From: Micromonospora sp. NBC_01796
GTDB taxonomy: Bacteria > Actinomycetota > Actinomycetes > Mycobacteriales > Micromonosporaceae
Direction of reading: 5' to 3'
Length of the DNA stretch: 64,000 nt
Assembly (NCBI RefSeq): GCF_035917455.1
Contig: NZ_CP109078.1
Coordinates: 6,432,001-6,496,000, forward strand
Shown in pieces: positions 8,549-16,760 of the stretch. The notes below the pieces were generated by a model. That model ran no database searches. It had not been told where the DNA came from and saw only the letters and a program-made list of their open reading frames with translations. A program made the translations under genes and the position numbers. Position 1 is the first letter of the stretch. Each line of letters begins with the position of its first letter.

Positions 8549-9133
8549 TCAGCCGTCCCTGGCGTACGTCAGCGCCACCCGTACGACCTCCGCGAGCGGC
8601 CGGTCCGGACGGTCGATCCAGTGCTGGATGGCGGCCCGGACCGCGTTGAGGAACGCGGCGGCGAGCACTCGCGCCCGCAGAGCCGTGTCGGTCCCCTCGG
8701 GCAGCCGCCGGAGAATCTCCGTGGTCAGGTCGCGTTCGGCGGCACCGTAGACCGCGACGAGTTGGGCCGCGAGGCTCGGGTGGCCCCGGATCAGCCGACG
8801 CTGGGCCAACCACATCGGGTCCAGGTCGTCCCCCTCCGCGATCAGTTGCTCGGCTGCCCGCTCCAGCGCGGTCCAGGGGCGTTCGGCCGCCGGCCGGGCC
8901 CGGACCAGCTCGGTCAGGCGACGGCTGCGGACCAGGTCGGCGTGGAAGAGCGCCTCCTCCTTGCTGGAGAAGTAGTTCGAGAACGTACGCCGGGAGACGT
9001 CGGCGGCGTCCGCGATCGCCTCGACGGTGAGCCGGTCGAGTCCCTCTTCGGCGGCGAGCCGGATGGCGGCCTCGTGCAGGGCCCGGCGCGTCGCGGCCTT
9101 TTTCCGTTCCCGCCGTCCCGGCGTCGTGTCCAC
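8549..9133 (-). CDS. TetR-family regulator, likely repressor of the adjacent MFS exporter
   Basis: A 194-residue TetR protein. The HTH is at about residues 15-60 (ATRRALHEAAIRLAAEEG, then VEAIADAADVSRRTFSNYF, which is diagnostic). The C-terminal part has the WLAQRRLIRGHP segment common in this subgroup. It is divergent from the MFS exporter gene with 195 bases between the starts, the usual layout for a drug-responsive repressor and its pump. The intergenic region holds an imperfect palindrome (9160-9176) that could be the operator. Confidence 0.92.
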   Translation of the reverse strand: MDTTPGRRERKKAATRRALHEAAIRLAAEEGLDRLTVEAIADAADVSRRTFSNYFSSKEEALFHADLVRSRRLTELVRARPAAERPWTALERAAEQLIAEGDDLDPMWLAQRRLIRGHPSLAAQLVAVYGAAERDLTTEILRRLPEGTDTALRARVLAAAFLNAVRAAIQHWIDRPDRPLAEVVRVALTYARDG

Positions 9134-9159
9134 TCCGAAAGGCTACGCTGTCGTGACTC

Positions 9160-9176
9160 TTTTCTCAATGGGAAAA
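9160..9176. promoter_or_regulatory. Possible TetR operator (weak palindrome)
   Basis: TTTTC-N7-GAAAA lies 27 bases upstream of the second TetR start and 153 bases before the MFS start, in an AT-richer patch of an otherwise GC-rich gap. The position fits an autoregulatory TetR site, but the dyad is short. Confidence 0.3.
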
Positions 9177-9328
9177 CTTGCACACCCGGCAAATATCCAT
9201 GAAGCTGGGACAAGGCAGCGCGTCGGCACCCGGACACGGATGTGACGAGATGGCGCGCCGGGGTGGCACCGGAGCCTCGGTCAAACCCCGGATCCGAGAC
9301 ACTTCCATGACTGCTGGAGGCCCGCGCG

Positions 9329-10978
9329 ATGAGCGCACCCACTACCACCACGGCGACCGCCACCGGCACCGCCGGCGCGGAGCCGATGAACCATCGGCAG
9401 ACCCTCGAAGCACTCAGCGGCCTGCTGCTGGTGCTCTTCGTCGCGATGCTCAGCGGTACGGTCGTGTCGACCGCGTTGCCGCAGATCATCGGCGCCCTCG
9501 ACGGCTCGCAGAGCCAGTACACCTGGGTGGTGACGGCCACCCTGCTCACCGCGACCGCCACCACCCCGATCTGGGGCAAGCTCGCCGACCTGTTCAACAA
9601 GAAGTCGCTGGTCCAGGTCGCCATCGTCATCTTCGTCCTGGGTTCGATCGTGAGCGGTTTCGCGCAGAGCGCCGGTCAGCTCATCGCCGCCCGTGCTTTT
9701 CAGGGCATCGGCGTCGGTGGCCTGCAGGCCCTGGTCCAGGTCGTGATCGCGGCGATGATCCCGCCCCGCGAGCGGGGTCGCTACAACGGCTACCTCGGCG
9801 GCGTCATGGCCGTCGCCACCGTCGGCGGGCCACTGCTCGGCGGCCTCATCGTCGACACGTCCTGGCTGGGCTGGCGCTGGTGCTTCTTCGTCGGCGTACC
9901 GGTCGCGATCATCGCCCTGGTGGTCCTCCAGGCCACCCTGCGGCTGCAGACCGTACGGCGTGAGAACGTGAAGATCGACTACCTGGGCGCCGGGCTCATC
10001 GCGGCCGGGGTCAGCCTGCTGCTGATCTGGATCTCGTTCGTCGACGGGTCCTTCGCCTGGATCTCCTGGCAGACCGCGGCCATGGTCGGCGGATCGCTGG
10101 TCCTGTTCGCGCTCACCGTGTTCGTCGAGTCCCGTGCCGCCGAACCGGTCGTGCCGCTGGACATCGTGCGACGGCGTACGACCGCACTGTCCATCGTCGC
10201 CAGCCTGGCGGTCGGGATGGCCATGTTCGGTGGCGCGGTCTTCCTCGGCCAGTACTTCCAGATCGGCCGGGGCTACAGCCCGACCGAGGCCGGCCTGCTC
10301 ACCATCCCGATGATGGCCGGAGTCCTCGGCTCCTCGATCGTGGCCGGCCGCCTCATCACCAAGACCGGCCGGATCAAGCCCTACATCGTCGGCGGTGCGA
10401 TCGTCCTGGTGGCCGGCTTCGTCATGCTCGGCACGATCGACCACCAGACGTCGCTGTTCTTCGTGGCCGCGGCGATGCTGCTGGTCGGCATCGGTGTCGG
10501 CATGACCATGCAGAACCTGGTCCTGGCGGTGCAGAACACCGTCCCACTGCGCGACATCGGGGCGGCCAGCTCCACGGTGGCGTTCTTCCGGTCGCTCGGC
10601 GGCACCATCGGCGTCTCGGTCCTCGGCGCGGTCCTCGCCCGTCGGGTCACCGACCAGATCACCCACGACCTGGCCGCTGCGGGCGTACCGGCCTCGGCGT
10701 CCGGCAGTGCCGGTGGCAGCCTCAACCTCAACGGGTTGCCCGACGCCGTGGCGCACATCGTGCGCAACGCGTACGGCGACGCGACCGGGCACATCTTCCT
10801 CATCTCGGCCGCGATCGCGGTGGTCGGTGTCATCGCAGCCGCCCTGCTCAAGCCGATCACGCTGCGTACCAGCCTGGACCTGCCGGAGGCCGTCGCCACC
10901 GGTGCGTCCGTGGTGGACCCGGCGCCCGGATCGGCCGGCGTCACCGGGACGGGGGAGACCGACCGGCGTACGAGCTGA
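9329..10978 (+). CDS. MFS multidrug exporter, EmrB/QacA (DHA2, 14-helix) type
   Basis: A 549-residue drug:H+ antiporter-like protein with about 14 membrane segments. Family marks are the first-helix phrase MLSGTVVSTALPQI, motif A-like WGKLADLFNKK after helix 2, and motif C-like GPLLGGLIVD with WRWCFFVGVP in the next helix region, typical of DHA2 exporters. The C-terminal about 40 residues are a Thr/Gly/Ala-rich cytoplasmic tail. It probably pumps a toxic or signalling compound, controlled by the divergent TetR protein. A hairpin follows 13 bases after the stop. Confidence 0.93.
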   Translation: MSAPTTTTATATGTAGAEPMNHRQTLEALSGLLLVLFVAMLSGTVVSTALPQIIGALDGSQSQYTWVVTATLLTATATTPIWGKLADLFNKKSLVQVAIVIFVLGSIVSGFAQSAGQLIAARAFQGIGVGGLQALVQVVIAAMIPPRERGRYNGYLGGVMAVATVGGPLLGGLIVDTSWLGWRWCFFVGVPVAIIALVVLQATLRLQTVRRENVKIDYLGAGLIAAGVSLLLIWISFVDGSFAWISWQTAAMVGGSLVLFALTVFVESRAAEPVVPLDIVRRRTTALSIVASLAVGMAMFGGAVFLGQYFQIGRGYSPTEAGLLTIPMMAGVLGSSIVAGRLITKTGRIKPYIVGGAIVLVAGFVMLGTIDHQTSLFFVAAAMLLVGIGVGMTMQNLVLAVQNTVPLRDIGAASSTVAFFRSLGGTIGVSVLGAVLARRVTDQITHDLAAAGVPASASGSAGGSLNLNGLPDAVAHIVRNAYGDATGHIFLISAAIAVVGVIAAALLKPITLRTSLDLPEAVATGASVVDPAPGSAGVTGTGETDRRTS

Positions 10979-10991
10979 GCCGAGCACGTCG

Positions 10992-11020
10992 CGCCCGGTG
11001 CCGCGGTACGGCACCGGGCG
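10992..11020. terminator. Bidirectional hairpin between MFS and SDR genes
   Basis: An 11-bp perfect stem (CGCCCGGTGCC / GGCACCGGGCG) with a 7-base loop between two convergent genes. Confidence 0.7.
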
Positions 11021-11062
11021 TCGTCGTGTGCGGCCGGAGACGGAGGCCCCGGATCGGTACGC

Positions 11063-11782
11063 TCAGGCGAGCAGGGTCCCGCCGTCGACGGTCACGATCG
11101 TTCCGGTGGTGTAGGTCGCCCGGAGCAGGAACAGGAACGCCTCGGCGACCTCCTCGGGTTCACCCACCCGGCCCAGGGGCAGCGTCTCGCCGAGTTGGCG
11201 GTACATCTGCTCGCGGTCCGCGTCCGGCATCGAGTCCCACAGTGGCGAGCGGATCACGCCCGGGGCGACCGCGTTGACGCGTACCGGGGCCAGCTCGACG
11301 GCCAGGGCGCGGACCAGCGCGTCCACGGCGCCGCAGATGCTGGCCGCGACCGACCAACCCGGCCCGGGCCGGTCCTTCGCGGAGCCGGTGGTGAGGTTGA
11401 CGGATCCACCGGGCCGCAGGTACGGCACCGCCGCGCTGACCGCCGACAGGGCGGAGAAGTACCGCAGCTCGAAGAACCGGCGGGCGGTGTCGAGGTGGAG
11501 CGCGTCGAGTGACATCAGGGAGAGCGGCTCGCCAGCGGTGTAGACCAGGTGGTCGAACGGCCCCGTACGGTCGAACAGTGAACCGACGTCGGCCGGGTCG
11601 GTGAGGTCGACGGTGTAGCCGGCGGCGCCGGCCGGCAGGCTCGCCAGGGCCCGGTCCACGCTGCCCTGGCTGCTGGAGGCGACCACGACCTGGGCGCCGT
11701 CGCGAGCCGCCAGGGCCGCGGTGGCCAGGCCGAGCCCGGAGGTTCCGCCGAGTACGACCACCCGCTGGTCGGTGAGAGCCAT
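11063..11782 (-). CDS. Divergent SDR-family protein lacking the YxxxK motif
   Basis: A 239-residue short-chain dehydrogenase/reductase-fold protein. The nucleotide-binding glycine motif is VVLGGTSGLGLATA (about residues 9-22) and the usual C-terminal phrase is VRVNAVAPGVIRSPLWDS. Aligned with typical SDRs, the catalytic Tyr-x-x-x-Lys falls in SVAASICGAVDALVRALA, where Ala and Cys replace Tyr and Lys. The Ser before it is present (TTGSAK). The protein may bind NAD(P) without ordinary SDR catalysis. GGAAG eight bases before ATG 11782 supports the start. It is divergent from a LysR gene over a palindrome (11890-11912), so it is the probable LysR target. Confidence 0.85.
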   Translation of the reverse strand: MALTDQRVVVLGGTSGLGLATAALAARDGAQVVVASSSQGSVDRALASLPAGAAGYTVDLTDPADVGSLFDRTGPFDHLVYTAGEPLSLMSLDALHLDTARRFFELRYFSALSAVSAAVPYLRPGGSVNLTTGSAKDRPGPGWSVAASICGAVDALVRALAVELAPVRVNAVAPGVIRSPLWDSMPDADREQMYRQLGETLPLGRVGEPEEVAEAFLFLLRATYTTGTIVTVDGGTLLA

Positions 11783-11887
11783 GATCTTGCTTCCTTTCGA
11801 TCATCCGTGCCGTGGTGCTGACGGTGTCTACCCTGCGTCGGGCCGGTGAGTCCCGTCCAAGACCTGTTCCTGCGTCTGTGATGCTCG

Positions 11888-11923
11888 ACGGGTATCAGTG
11901 GGATTCATACCCCACGGGTATCA
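11888..11923. promoter_or_regulatory. LysR-type operator: palindrome plus extra half site
   Basis: GGGTAT-N11-ATACCC (11890-11912) is an exact inverted repeat of T-N11-A form. The 10-base half site ACGGGTATCA at 11888-11897 recurs as a direct repeat at 11914-11923, 26 bases on, next to the LysR start. This is the expected arrangement of a strong recognition site and a weaker activation/autoregulation site. Confidence 0.72.
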
Positions 11924-11947
11924 TGGATCACCAGAAAGGGGGACGGG

Positions 11948-12934
11948 ATGGACATCGATCTTCGTAAGCTGCGCTACTTCGTCGCGGTCGCCGAGCTGCT
12001 CCACTTCGGCCGCGCCGCCCAGCGGCTGCACATCGCCCAACCCGTCCTCTCCCGGCAGATCCGGGCACTGGAGCAGGAACTACGCGTCCAGTTGTTCGTC
12101 CGGGACCGGCGGTCGACCGTACTGACCGAGGCCGGGCGGCAGTTGCTGGCGGACGCCGTACCGCTGCTCGCCTCGGCGGAGGCGCTGCACCGCCGGGTAC
12201 GCCGGGCGGCCCACGACCGGCCGGCGTTCACCATCGGCTTCATGCCCGGCATCACCGTCACCGCCGAGGCCCGCGCCATCGCCGCCCGGCACCCCGACCT
12301 GACGGTGGACGTCGTACGCACCTCCTGGCACGACCAGGTCGAGGCGGTGCACGACGGGCGGGTCGACGTCAGTTACGTCCGGCTTCCCGTCAACCAACGC
12401 GGCCTTCGGCTGCGCCCACTGTTCGGTGAGCCCCGGGTCGCGGTCCTGCCGACCGACCACCGGCTGGCCGGCAAGGAGTCGGTCGTGCTCGCCGAACTCG
12501 CCACGGAACGGCTGGTCCAGGACCCGGACGCGGTGCCGGAGTGGCGGGACCTGCCGAACCGACCAACCGAGGAGGAGCCGAGGGCCCGGCCCGACCTCTC
12601 CTCGGTCGAGGAGAAGCTCGAACACGTGGCGACGTACGGCGGGGTGGTGATCCTGCCCTACTCGACCGCGACGTTCTACACCCGTGGCGACGTCACCCAC
12701 ACCCCCGTCGAGGATCTCCCGGACACCCAGGTCTGTCTGGCCTGGAGCGACGGCAACCGGTCACCGCTGGTGGCGGAGTTCGTCGAGCTGGCAACCGCGC
12801 ACCACCGGAGCACCGACTCCGGGTCGGTCACGGAACCTCAGGCCGAGGCGAACGGTTCGTCGAGCCGGCCGGACCAGCCGCCGAGCACCGAGCCCGGGTC
12901 ACCGCCCAGCACCCGTTCCAACAGCGTGGCGTAG
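11948..12934 (+). CDS. LysR-family transcriptional regulator
   Basis: A 328-residue LysR-type regulator. The N-terminal winged HTH (LRKLRYFVAVAELLHFGRAAQ, read over residues 5-25, then VLSRQIRALEQELRVQLF) is canonical. The effector domain follows from about residue 90. The last about 35 residues are low-complexity Ser/Pro/Glu and lie antisense to the end of the DUF1501 gene (overlap 12838-12934), beyond the usual length of about 295 residues. AAAGGGGG before ATG 11948 gives a good ribosome site. It probably controls the divergent SDR gene and itself. Confidence 0.9.
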   Translation: MDIDLRKLRYFVAVAELLHFGRAAQRLHIAQPVLSRQIRALEQELRVQLFVRDRRSTVLTEAGRQLLADAVPLLASAEALHRRVRRAAHDRPAFTIGFMPGITVTAEARAIAARHPDLTVDVVRTSWHDQVEAVHDGRVDVSYVRLPVNQRGLRLRPLFGEPRVAVLPTDHRLAGKESVVLAELATERLVQDPDAVPEWRDLPNRPTEEEPRARPDLSSVEEKLEHVATYGGVVILPYSTATFYTRGDVTHTPVEDLPDTQVCLAWSDGNRSPLVAEFVELATAHHRSTDSGSVTEPQAEANGSSSRPDQPPSTEPGSPPSTRSNSVA

Positions 12935-14088
12935 ACATCGCGGAAGTCGACGGTGAATTTGAGGTCGCCGTCGTCCAGGTCGGTCAGGCTCGGCTGCTCG
13001 CCGTAGAGACCGCCGCGTACCCCGGCACCGAGCAGGAAGATGTTCGAGGCGGTGCCGTGGTCGGTGCCGTCGGAGGCGTTGGCGCGTACCCGCCGGCCGA
13101 ACTCGGAGTAGACCGCGACCGCCACCTTCCGGCCCGCCTCGGTGCGGCCCATCCGTTCGGCGAAACCGGTGAGGGCCCGGTCGACCTGCCCCAGCAGCAC
13201 CGCCTGCAACTGCTTCTCGTCGGCGTGGCTGTCGAACCCGCCGAGCGAGACCGAGAAGACCCGGGTGGAGACGCCCGCCTCCACGCACCGGGCCACCAGG
13301 TCGAGCTGGGCTTCGAGCGACGTACGCGCGCCTCCGGTGGCGGTCGCCGCCGGCCGGTCGGCGTCGTCACCGGCGTCGGCCTCCTCGGTCGCGTCGCGTA
13401 CCTTGGTGATCATCGCGTTGACCGAGCGCAGGTCCGCGAAACAGGCGGCCGCGCGGGCCTGCGCCGGGGACTCGCCGGGACTGCCGGCGCCGAGCGCGGC
13501 CAACGTCCGGTCCGGCAGGCCGCCGCGTCCACCACGCCCGGCCACCGGTACGGACGCACCCGCGCTCCGCTCGCCGGCCAGCAGTGGCGGCACCGCCGAC
13601 TCGAACGACACCGCGAGCCGGGGGTCACCGCCGGCACCGTCGAGCCACCGCCCGATCCACCCGGTCACGCCGGGCCGGTCCGGGGTCGCGGTCTGCCAGA
13701 TGTCCATCGAGCGGAAGTGGCTGCGGTCCGGTTTCGGGTAACCGATGCCGCGTACGACCGCCAGCCGCCCCTGCCCGAACAGCCCGTGCAGCCCGGCCAG
13801 GGCCGGGTTCAGCGCGAAGTGGTCGTCGAGCCGCTTGACCTCCTCCGCCGAGTAGGCGATTTCGGGGCGGGCGTCGTGGTACGCCGGATCCGCGTACGGA
13901 ATGACGGTGTTGAGCCCGTCGTTGCCGCCGTAGAGCGTGACCAGGACGAGGGTGCGGCTGTCCGGATCCCGCTCCCCGGCGGTTTCGAACAGGTCGGAGA
14001 GCGCGTACGTGCTCGCGCCCGCGGCCAGCGCACCCGCGCCCACCACGCCGCTGGCGATCAGGAACCTGCGTCGGGTAAGGATGTCCAC
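12838..14088 (-). CDS. DUF1501 Tat-exported protein
   Basis: A 416-residue secreted protein of family DUF1501, which has a sulfatase/alkaline-phosphatase-like fold. The Tat signal TRRRFLIASGVVG lies at residues 5-17. Family phrases are VTLYGGNDGLNTVIPYADPAY, read in two parts, RGIGYPKPDRSHFRSMDIWQ, VAVYSEFGRRVRANASDGTDHG and a SLGGFDSH segment. It lies 13 bases after the DUF1800 gene on the same strand. DUF1800 and DUF1501 genes commonly sit together, and their joint function is not known. The 3' end overlaps the convergent LysR gene by 97 bases. Confidence 0.92.
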   Translation of the reverse strand: MDILTRRRFLIASGVVGAGALAAGASTYALSDLFETAGERDPDSRTLVLVTLYGGNDGLNTVIPYADPAYHDARPEIAYSAEEVKRLDDHFALNPALAGLHGLFGQGRLAVVRGIGYPKPDRSHFRSMDIWQTATPDRPGVTGWIGRWLDGAGGDPRLAVSFESAVPPLLAGERSAGASVPVAGRGGRGGLPDRTLAALGAGSPGESPAQARAAACFADLRSVNAMITKVRDATEEADAGDDADRPAATATGGARTSLEAQLDLVARCVEAGVSTRVFSVSLGGFDSHADEKQLQAVLLGQVDRALTGFAERMGRTEAGRKVAVAVYSEFGRRVRANASDGTDHGTASNIFLLGAGVRGGLYGEQPSLTDLDDGDLKFTVDFRDVYATLLERVLGGDPGSVLGGWSGRLDEPFASA

Positions 14089-14101
14089 GTGTCGCCTCCG
14101 G

Positions 14102-15397
14102 TCAGCTGACGGTGTATTCGGGGCTCACCAGTGCGGCCGCGACGAGCCGTACCGGGTCGGTGGCCATCGGGGTCAGGGCGGCTCGGGTCCGGTCGGTCCA
14201 GGCGTCCACCACGAGCAGCCGGGCCAGCGCGTCGAGCCGACCGGCCTCCGGTGCCGCGGTGATCCGCTGGACCGCCACCGGGCCGGCCGCCCCGGCGAAC
14301 AGGTCGGCGAGCCGCATCCGGGCCTGGAGGGACGAGGTGGTGAGCCAGGCGGCGCCGGCCGGCCAGCCGCCGACGCTGGGTGGGCGCAGCGGCACCTGGT
14401 CCATCCCGGACAGCCCGGACTGCACCTGTTTGCGCTGTTGCTCGGACAGGGCCGAGGGCCGGATGTGGAGCTGGCGCATCGCGCCCACCGCCCACTCCAC
14501 CGGCTGTTTGACCAGGTGTCCACGGGTCTGGGCGAAGGCGGGGTCGGTGAACATCGCACGCAGCATCGCGGTGACGTCGGCGGGTACGGTGCCGCCGGTG
14601 GCGGGTGTGCCGCCGGTGAACCGGAACCAGAGCCGGCCGGAGACGAACTCGGCGGCCCGGGGTTGCCCGGCGAGCAACCGGGCGTACGAGTCGGCGTCGA
14701 AGGTGTCGGTCCGGCCGAGGATGGTCTTGGGTCCGGTGTCGTGTCGCTTCGGCTCGAACCGGGCGGTGTCCGACCCCCGGGCGACGGTCCACCCGGTCAG
14801 CGCCCTCGCGCCCGCCTTCACGTCGTCCTCGGTGTAGTGGCCGATGCCGAGGGTGAACAGCTCCATCAGTTCGCGGGCCAGGTTCTCGTTCGGCGCCTTG
14901 CGGGTGTTCTTCTCCCCGTCGAGCCAGAGGATCATCGCGGGGTCGCGCACCATCGCGGCCACCAGGGGACCGAACTCGCCCCGGCCGTACCGCCGGAAGG
15001 TGTCCAGTTGACCCAGCATGAGCTGCGCCGACTTCACCTTCTGCACGCTGGTGGCCCAGTGCCCGTGCCAGAAGAAGATCAGCTTCTCGGTGAGCTGGTG
15101 GTCGGCCCCGACCATCCGGTCCAGCCACCACCGCTGCACCTGCTGGACCTGCTCGGTGCGCTGCTTGTTGGCCTGCTGCCGCTGCTCCCGGCCCGCACCC
15201 TTGGCGAGCGCGGCGTACGGGTCGGGCCCGAGTCGTGGCGCCGGGGTGGCCGCCGCGCCCGTGTCGGTGCCGGACGGGGCGAGCAGCCGGTCGAGGGTGC
15301 TCTCGAACCCGGCGCGTACGGCCGCTTCGACCTCTTCGGCGGTGGGGCCGAACGTCGCGCGGCGCAGCAGGTGGGCTATCGCGTCCGGGGAGGCCAT
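14102..15397 (-). CDS. DUF1800 domain protein
   Basis: A 431-residue protein of family DUF1800. Family marks are HLLRRATFGPT near the N terminus, LTEKLIFFWHGHWATS, the NENLARELMELFTLGIGHY segment (split here in reading), RALTGW, and VDRV-like ends. No clear signal peptide is seen, although the partner DUF1501 protein is Tat-exported. It is the first gene of a two-gene operon with DUF1501. The gap upstream (15398-15451) holds an AT-rich patch with two CGTACG sites that may be its promoter. Confidence 0.92.
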   Translation of the reverse strand: MASPDAIAHLLRRATFGPTAEEVEAAVRAGFESTLDRLLAPSGTDTGAAATPAPRLGPDPYAALAKGAGREQRQQANKQRTEQVQQVQRWWLDRMVGADHQLTEKLIFFWHGHWATSVQKVKSAQLMLGQLDTFRRYGRGEFGPLVAAMVRDPAMILWLDGEKNTRKAPNENLARELMELFTLGIGHYTEDDVKAGARALTGWTVARGSDTARFEPKRHDTGPKTILGRTDTFDADSYARLLAGQPRAAEFVSGRLWFRFTGGTPATGGTVPADVTAMLRAMFTDPAFAQTRGHLVKQPVEWAVGAMRQLHIRPSALSEQQRKQVQSGLSGMDQVPLRPPSVGGWPAGAAWLTTSSLQARMRLADLFAGAAGPVAVQRITAAPEAGRLDALARLLVVDAWTDRTRAALTPMATDPVRLVAAALVSPEYTVS

Positions 15398-15451
15398 ACC
15401 GGGACCCTAGGCCGACAACGTACGAATACGGTAAATATCCCGTACGAGGCA

Positions 15452-15481
15452 GGTCCGGCGGGTGGGTGTACCCGCCGGACC
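15452..15481 (-). terminator. Terminator hairpin after the Asp-box protein gene
   Basis: A 12-bp perfect stem (GGTCCGGCGGGT / ACCCGCCGGACC) with a 6-base loop starts 14 bases after the stop of the minus-strand gene at 15495. Confidence 0.75.
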
Positions 15482-15494
15482 GTCCGGATCGGGC

Positions 15495-16574
15495 TCAGTG
15501 CCAGCGGAGCGAGGCGATCCGGCCCTGTACGCCGGAGGCCCAGCAGGCCCCGCCGGTCGTGCAGTCGACCGAGTCGAAGCTGCCGCTGTCGAACCGTTGC
15601 CACCGGGTTCCGCCGTCGAGGCTGAGGTCGCTGCCGGTCGGGCCGACCGCGAGCGCCAGCCACCCGGCACGGTGCACCCAGGCCGATCCCGACCGGTACT
15701 CGCCCGGCTGGTTCCGTGCCACCGTCCAGTCGCGGCCACCGTCGCGGCTGGTCGCTGCGCCGTCGGGGGCGCTCGCCGGGGTGTTGTAGTCGCCGCCGAG
15801 CGCGATGCCGTGCCGTGAGTCGCGGAACGCCAGTGAGTAGATGCCGGCGGACGGCCCACTCGGCACCGGGGTGGAGGTCACCCGCCAGGTCCGGCCCCGG
15901 TCGTCGGTGCGGAAGACCCGTGCGGTGGCCCCACCCCCGGTGGCGAACCACGCCTGGTCGTCACCCCGACCGGAGCTTCGGCCGGGGCTCTGGTGGGCGG
16001 CGGTGACCAGGCAGGTGCCGCTGGCGGCGAACGCGAACTCGCCCTCCAACGCCGGTGGCATACCGGTGGTGGGCAGCGGGCGCCAGGTCCGGCCACCGTC
16101 CGAGGTGGAGAGGATGCGGAACCGGCCGTCGACCGGGTCGGACAGGGCCAGCCCGTGGTGGCGGTCGAAGAACGCCAGACAGTCGTAGAAGGCCCGTTCG
16201 TCGGTGTTGCGGAAGGTCTCGGTCCAGGTCCGACCGCCGTTGTCGGTCCGGTAGACCCGCGACTGCTCGCCTGGACCGATCGACAGCGCCACCGCGTGGT
16301 CGGCGTCGAACGCCTCGATGTCGCGCAGTTCGAGACTCGTGTCGGCCGGTCCGACCTGCTGCCAGTGGCGACCTCCGTCGACGGTACGCAGGACGGTGCC
16401 GGCGGTGCCGCTGGCCCAGGCGACCCGTTCGCTGACCGCGGCGAGCCCGCGCAGTCGTACGGTGGCGCCGGTGTCGTGCAGCCGCCATTCCGGCTCCGGC
16501 CGCGTGGTGAAGCCGGCGGTGGTGGTCAGCACGACAGCGCCGGCGAGCAGAGTGGAGATCATTCGTAGCCGCAT
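15495..16574 (-). CDS. Secreted Asp-box (BNR/YCF48-like) beta-propeller protein
   Basis: A 359-residue exported protein. A signal peptide (MISTLLAGAVVLTTTAG) is followed by repeated units with the Asp-box pattern S/T-x-D-x-G-x-x-W: RTVDGGRHW, RTDNGGRTW, STSDGGRTW, RTDDRGRTW, TSRDGGRDW and SLDGGTRW. Such six-bladed propellers occur in sialidases and in the photosystem assembly factor YCF48 family. No sialidase catalytic residues are evident, so a binding or scaffold role is more likely. It is often annotated only as an oxidoreductase or WD40-like protein. A strong hairpin follows the gene. Confidence 0.8.
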   Translation of the reverse strand: MRLRMISTLLAGAVVLTTTAGFTTRPEPEWRLHDTGATVRLRGLAAVSERVAWASGTAGTVLRTVDGGRHWQQVGPADTSLELRDIEAFDADHAVALSIGPGEQSRVYRTDNGGRTWTETFRNTDERAFYDCLAFFDRHHGLALSDPVDGRFRILSTSDGGRTWRPLPTTGMPPALEGEFAFAASGTCLVTAAHQSPGRSSGRGDDQAWFATGGGATARVFRTDDRGRTWRVTSTPVPSGPSAGIYSLAFRDSRHGIALGGDYNTPASAPDGAATSRDGGRDWTVARNQPGEYRSGSAWVHRAGWLALAVGPTGSDLSLDGGTRWQRFDSGSFDSVDCTTGGACWASGVQGRIASLRWH

Positions 16575-16688
16575 GGGTCAGCAACGTACCTGACATCGCC
16601 CGACATGGATATCCTGCCGCACTTGGGCGGTGGTCACTCGTGCGAAACGTGGCGTACAGCCGAGGTTTCTGTGGTGTGTGTCAGGGAT

Positions 16689-16717
16689 TTGCATATATCG
16701 TACCGATCTTGTTTATC
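16689..16717 (+). promoter_or_regulatory. Candidate promoter of the phosphoesterase gene
   Basis: TTGCAT (16689-16694) and TTTATC (16712-16717) are separated by 17 bases in an AT-richer stretch 44 bases before the start codon. Confidence 0.45.
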
Positions 16718-16760
16718 GTCCATGTGTCCGAATGGGCTGCATAACGTGCATGGAGGATTG

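Noticed and set aside
9281-11014. 577-codon open frame on the minus strand
   Set aside because: Antisense to the MFS exporter, with no ribosome site and only His/Asp/Gly-rich shadow sequence.
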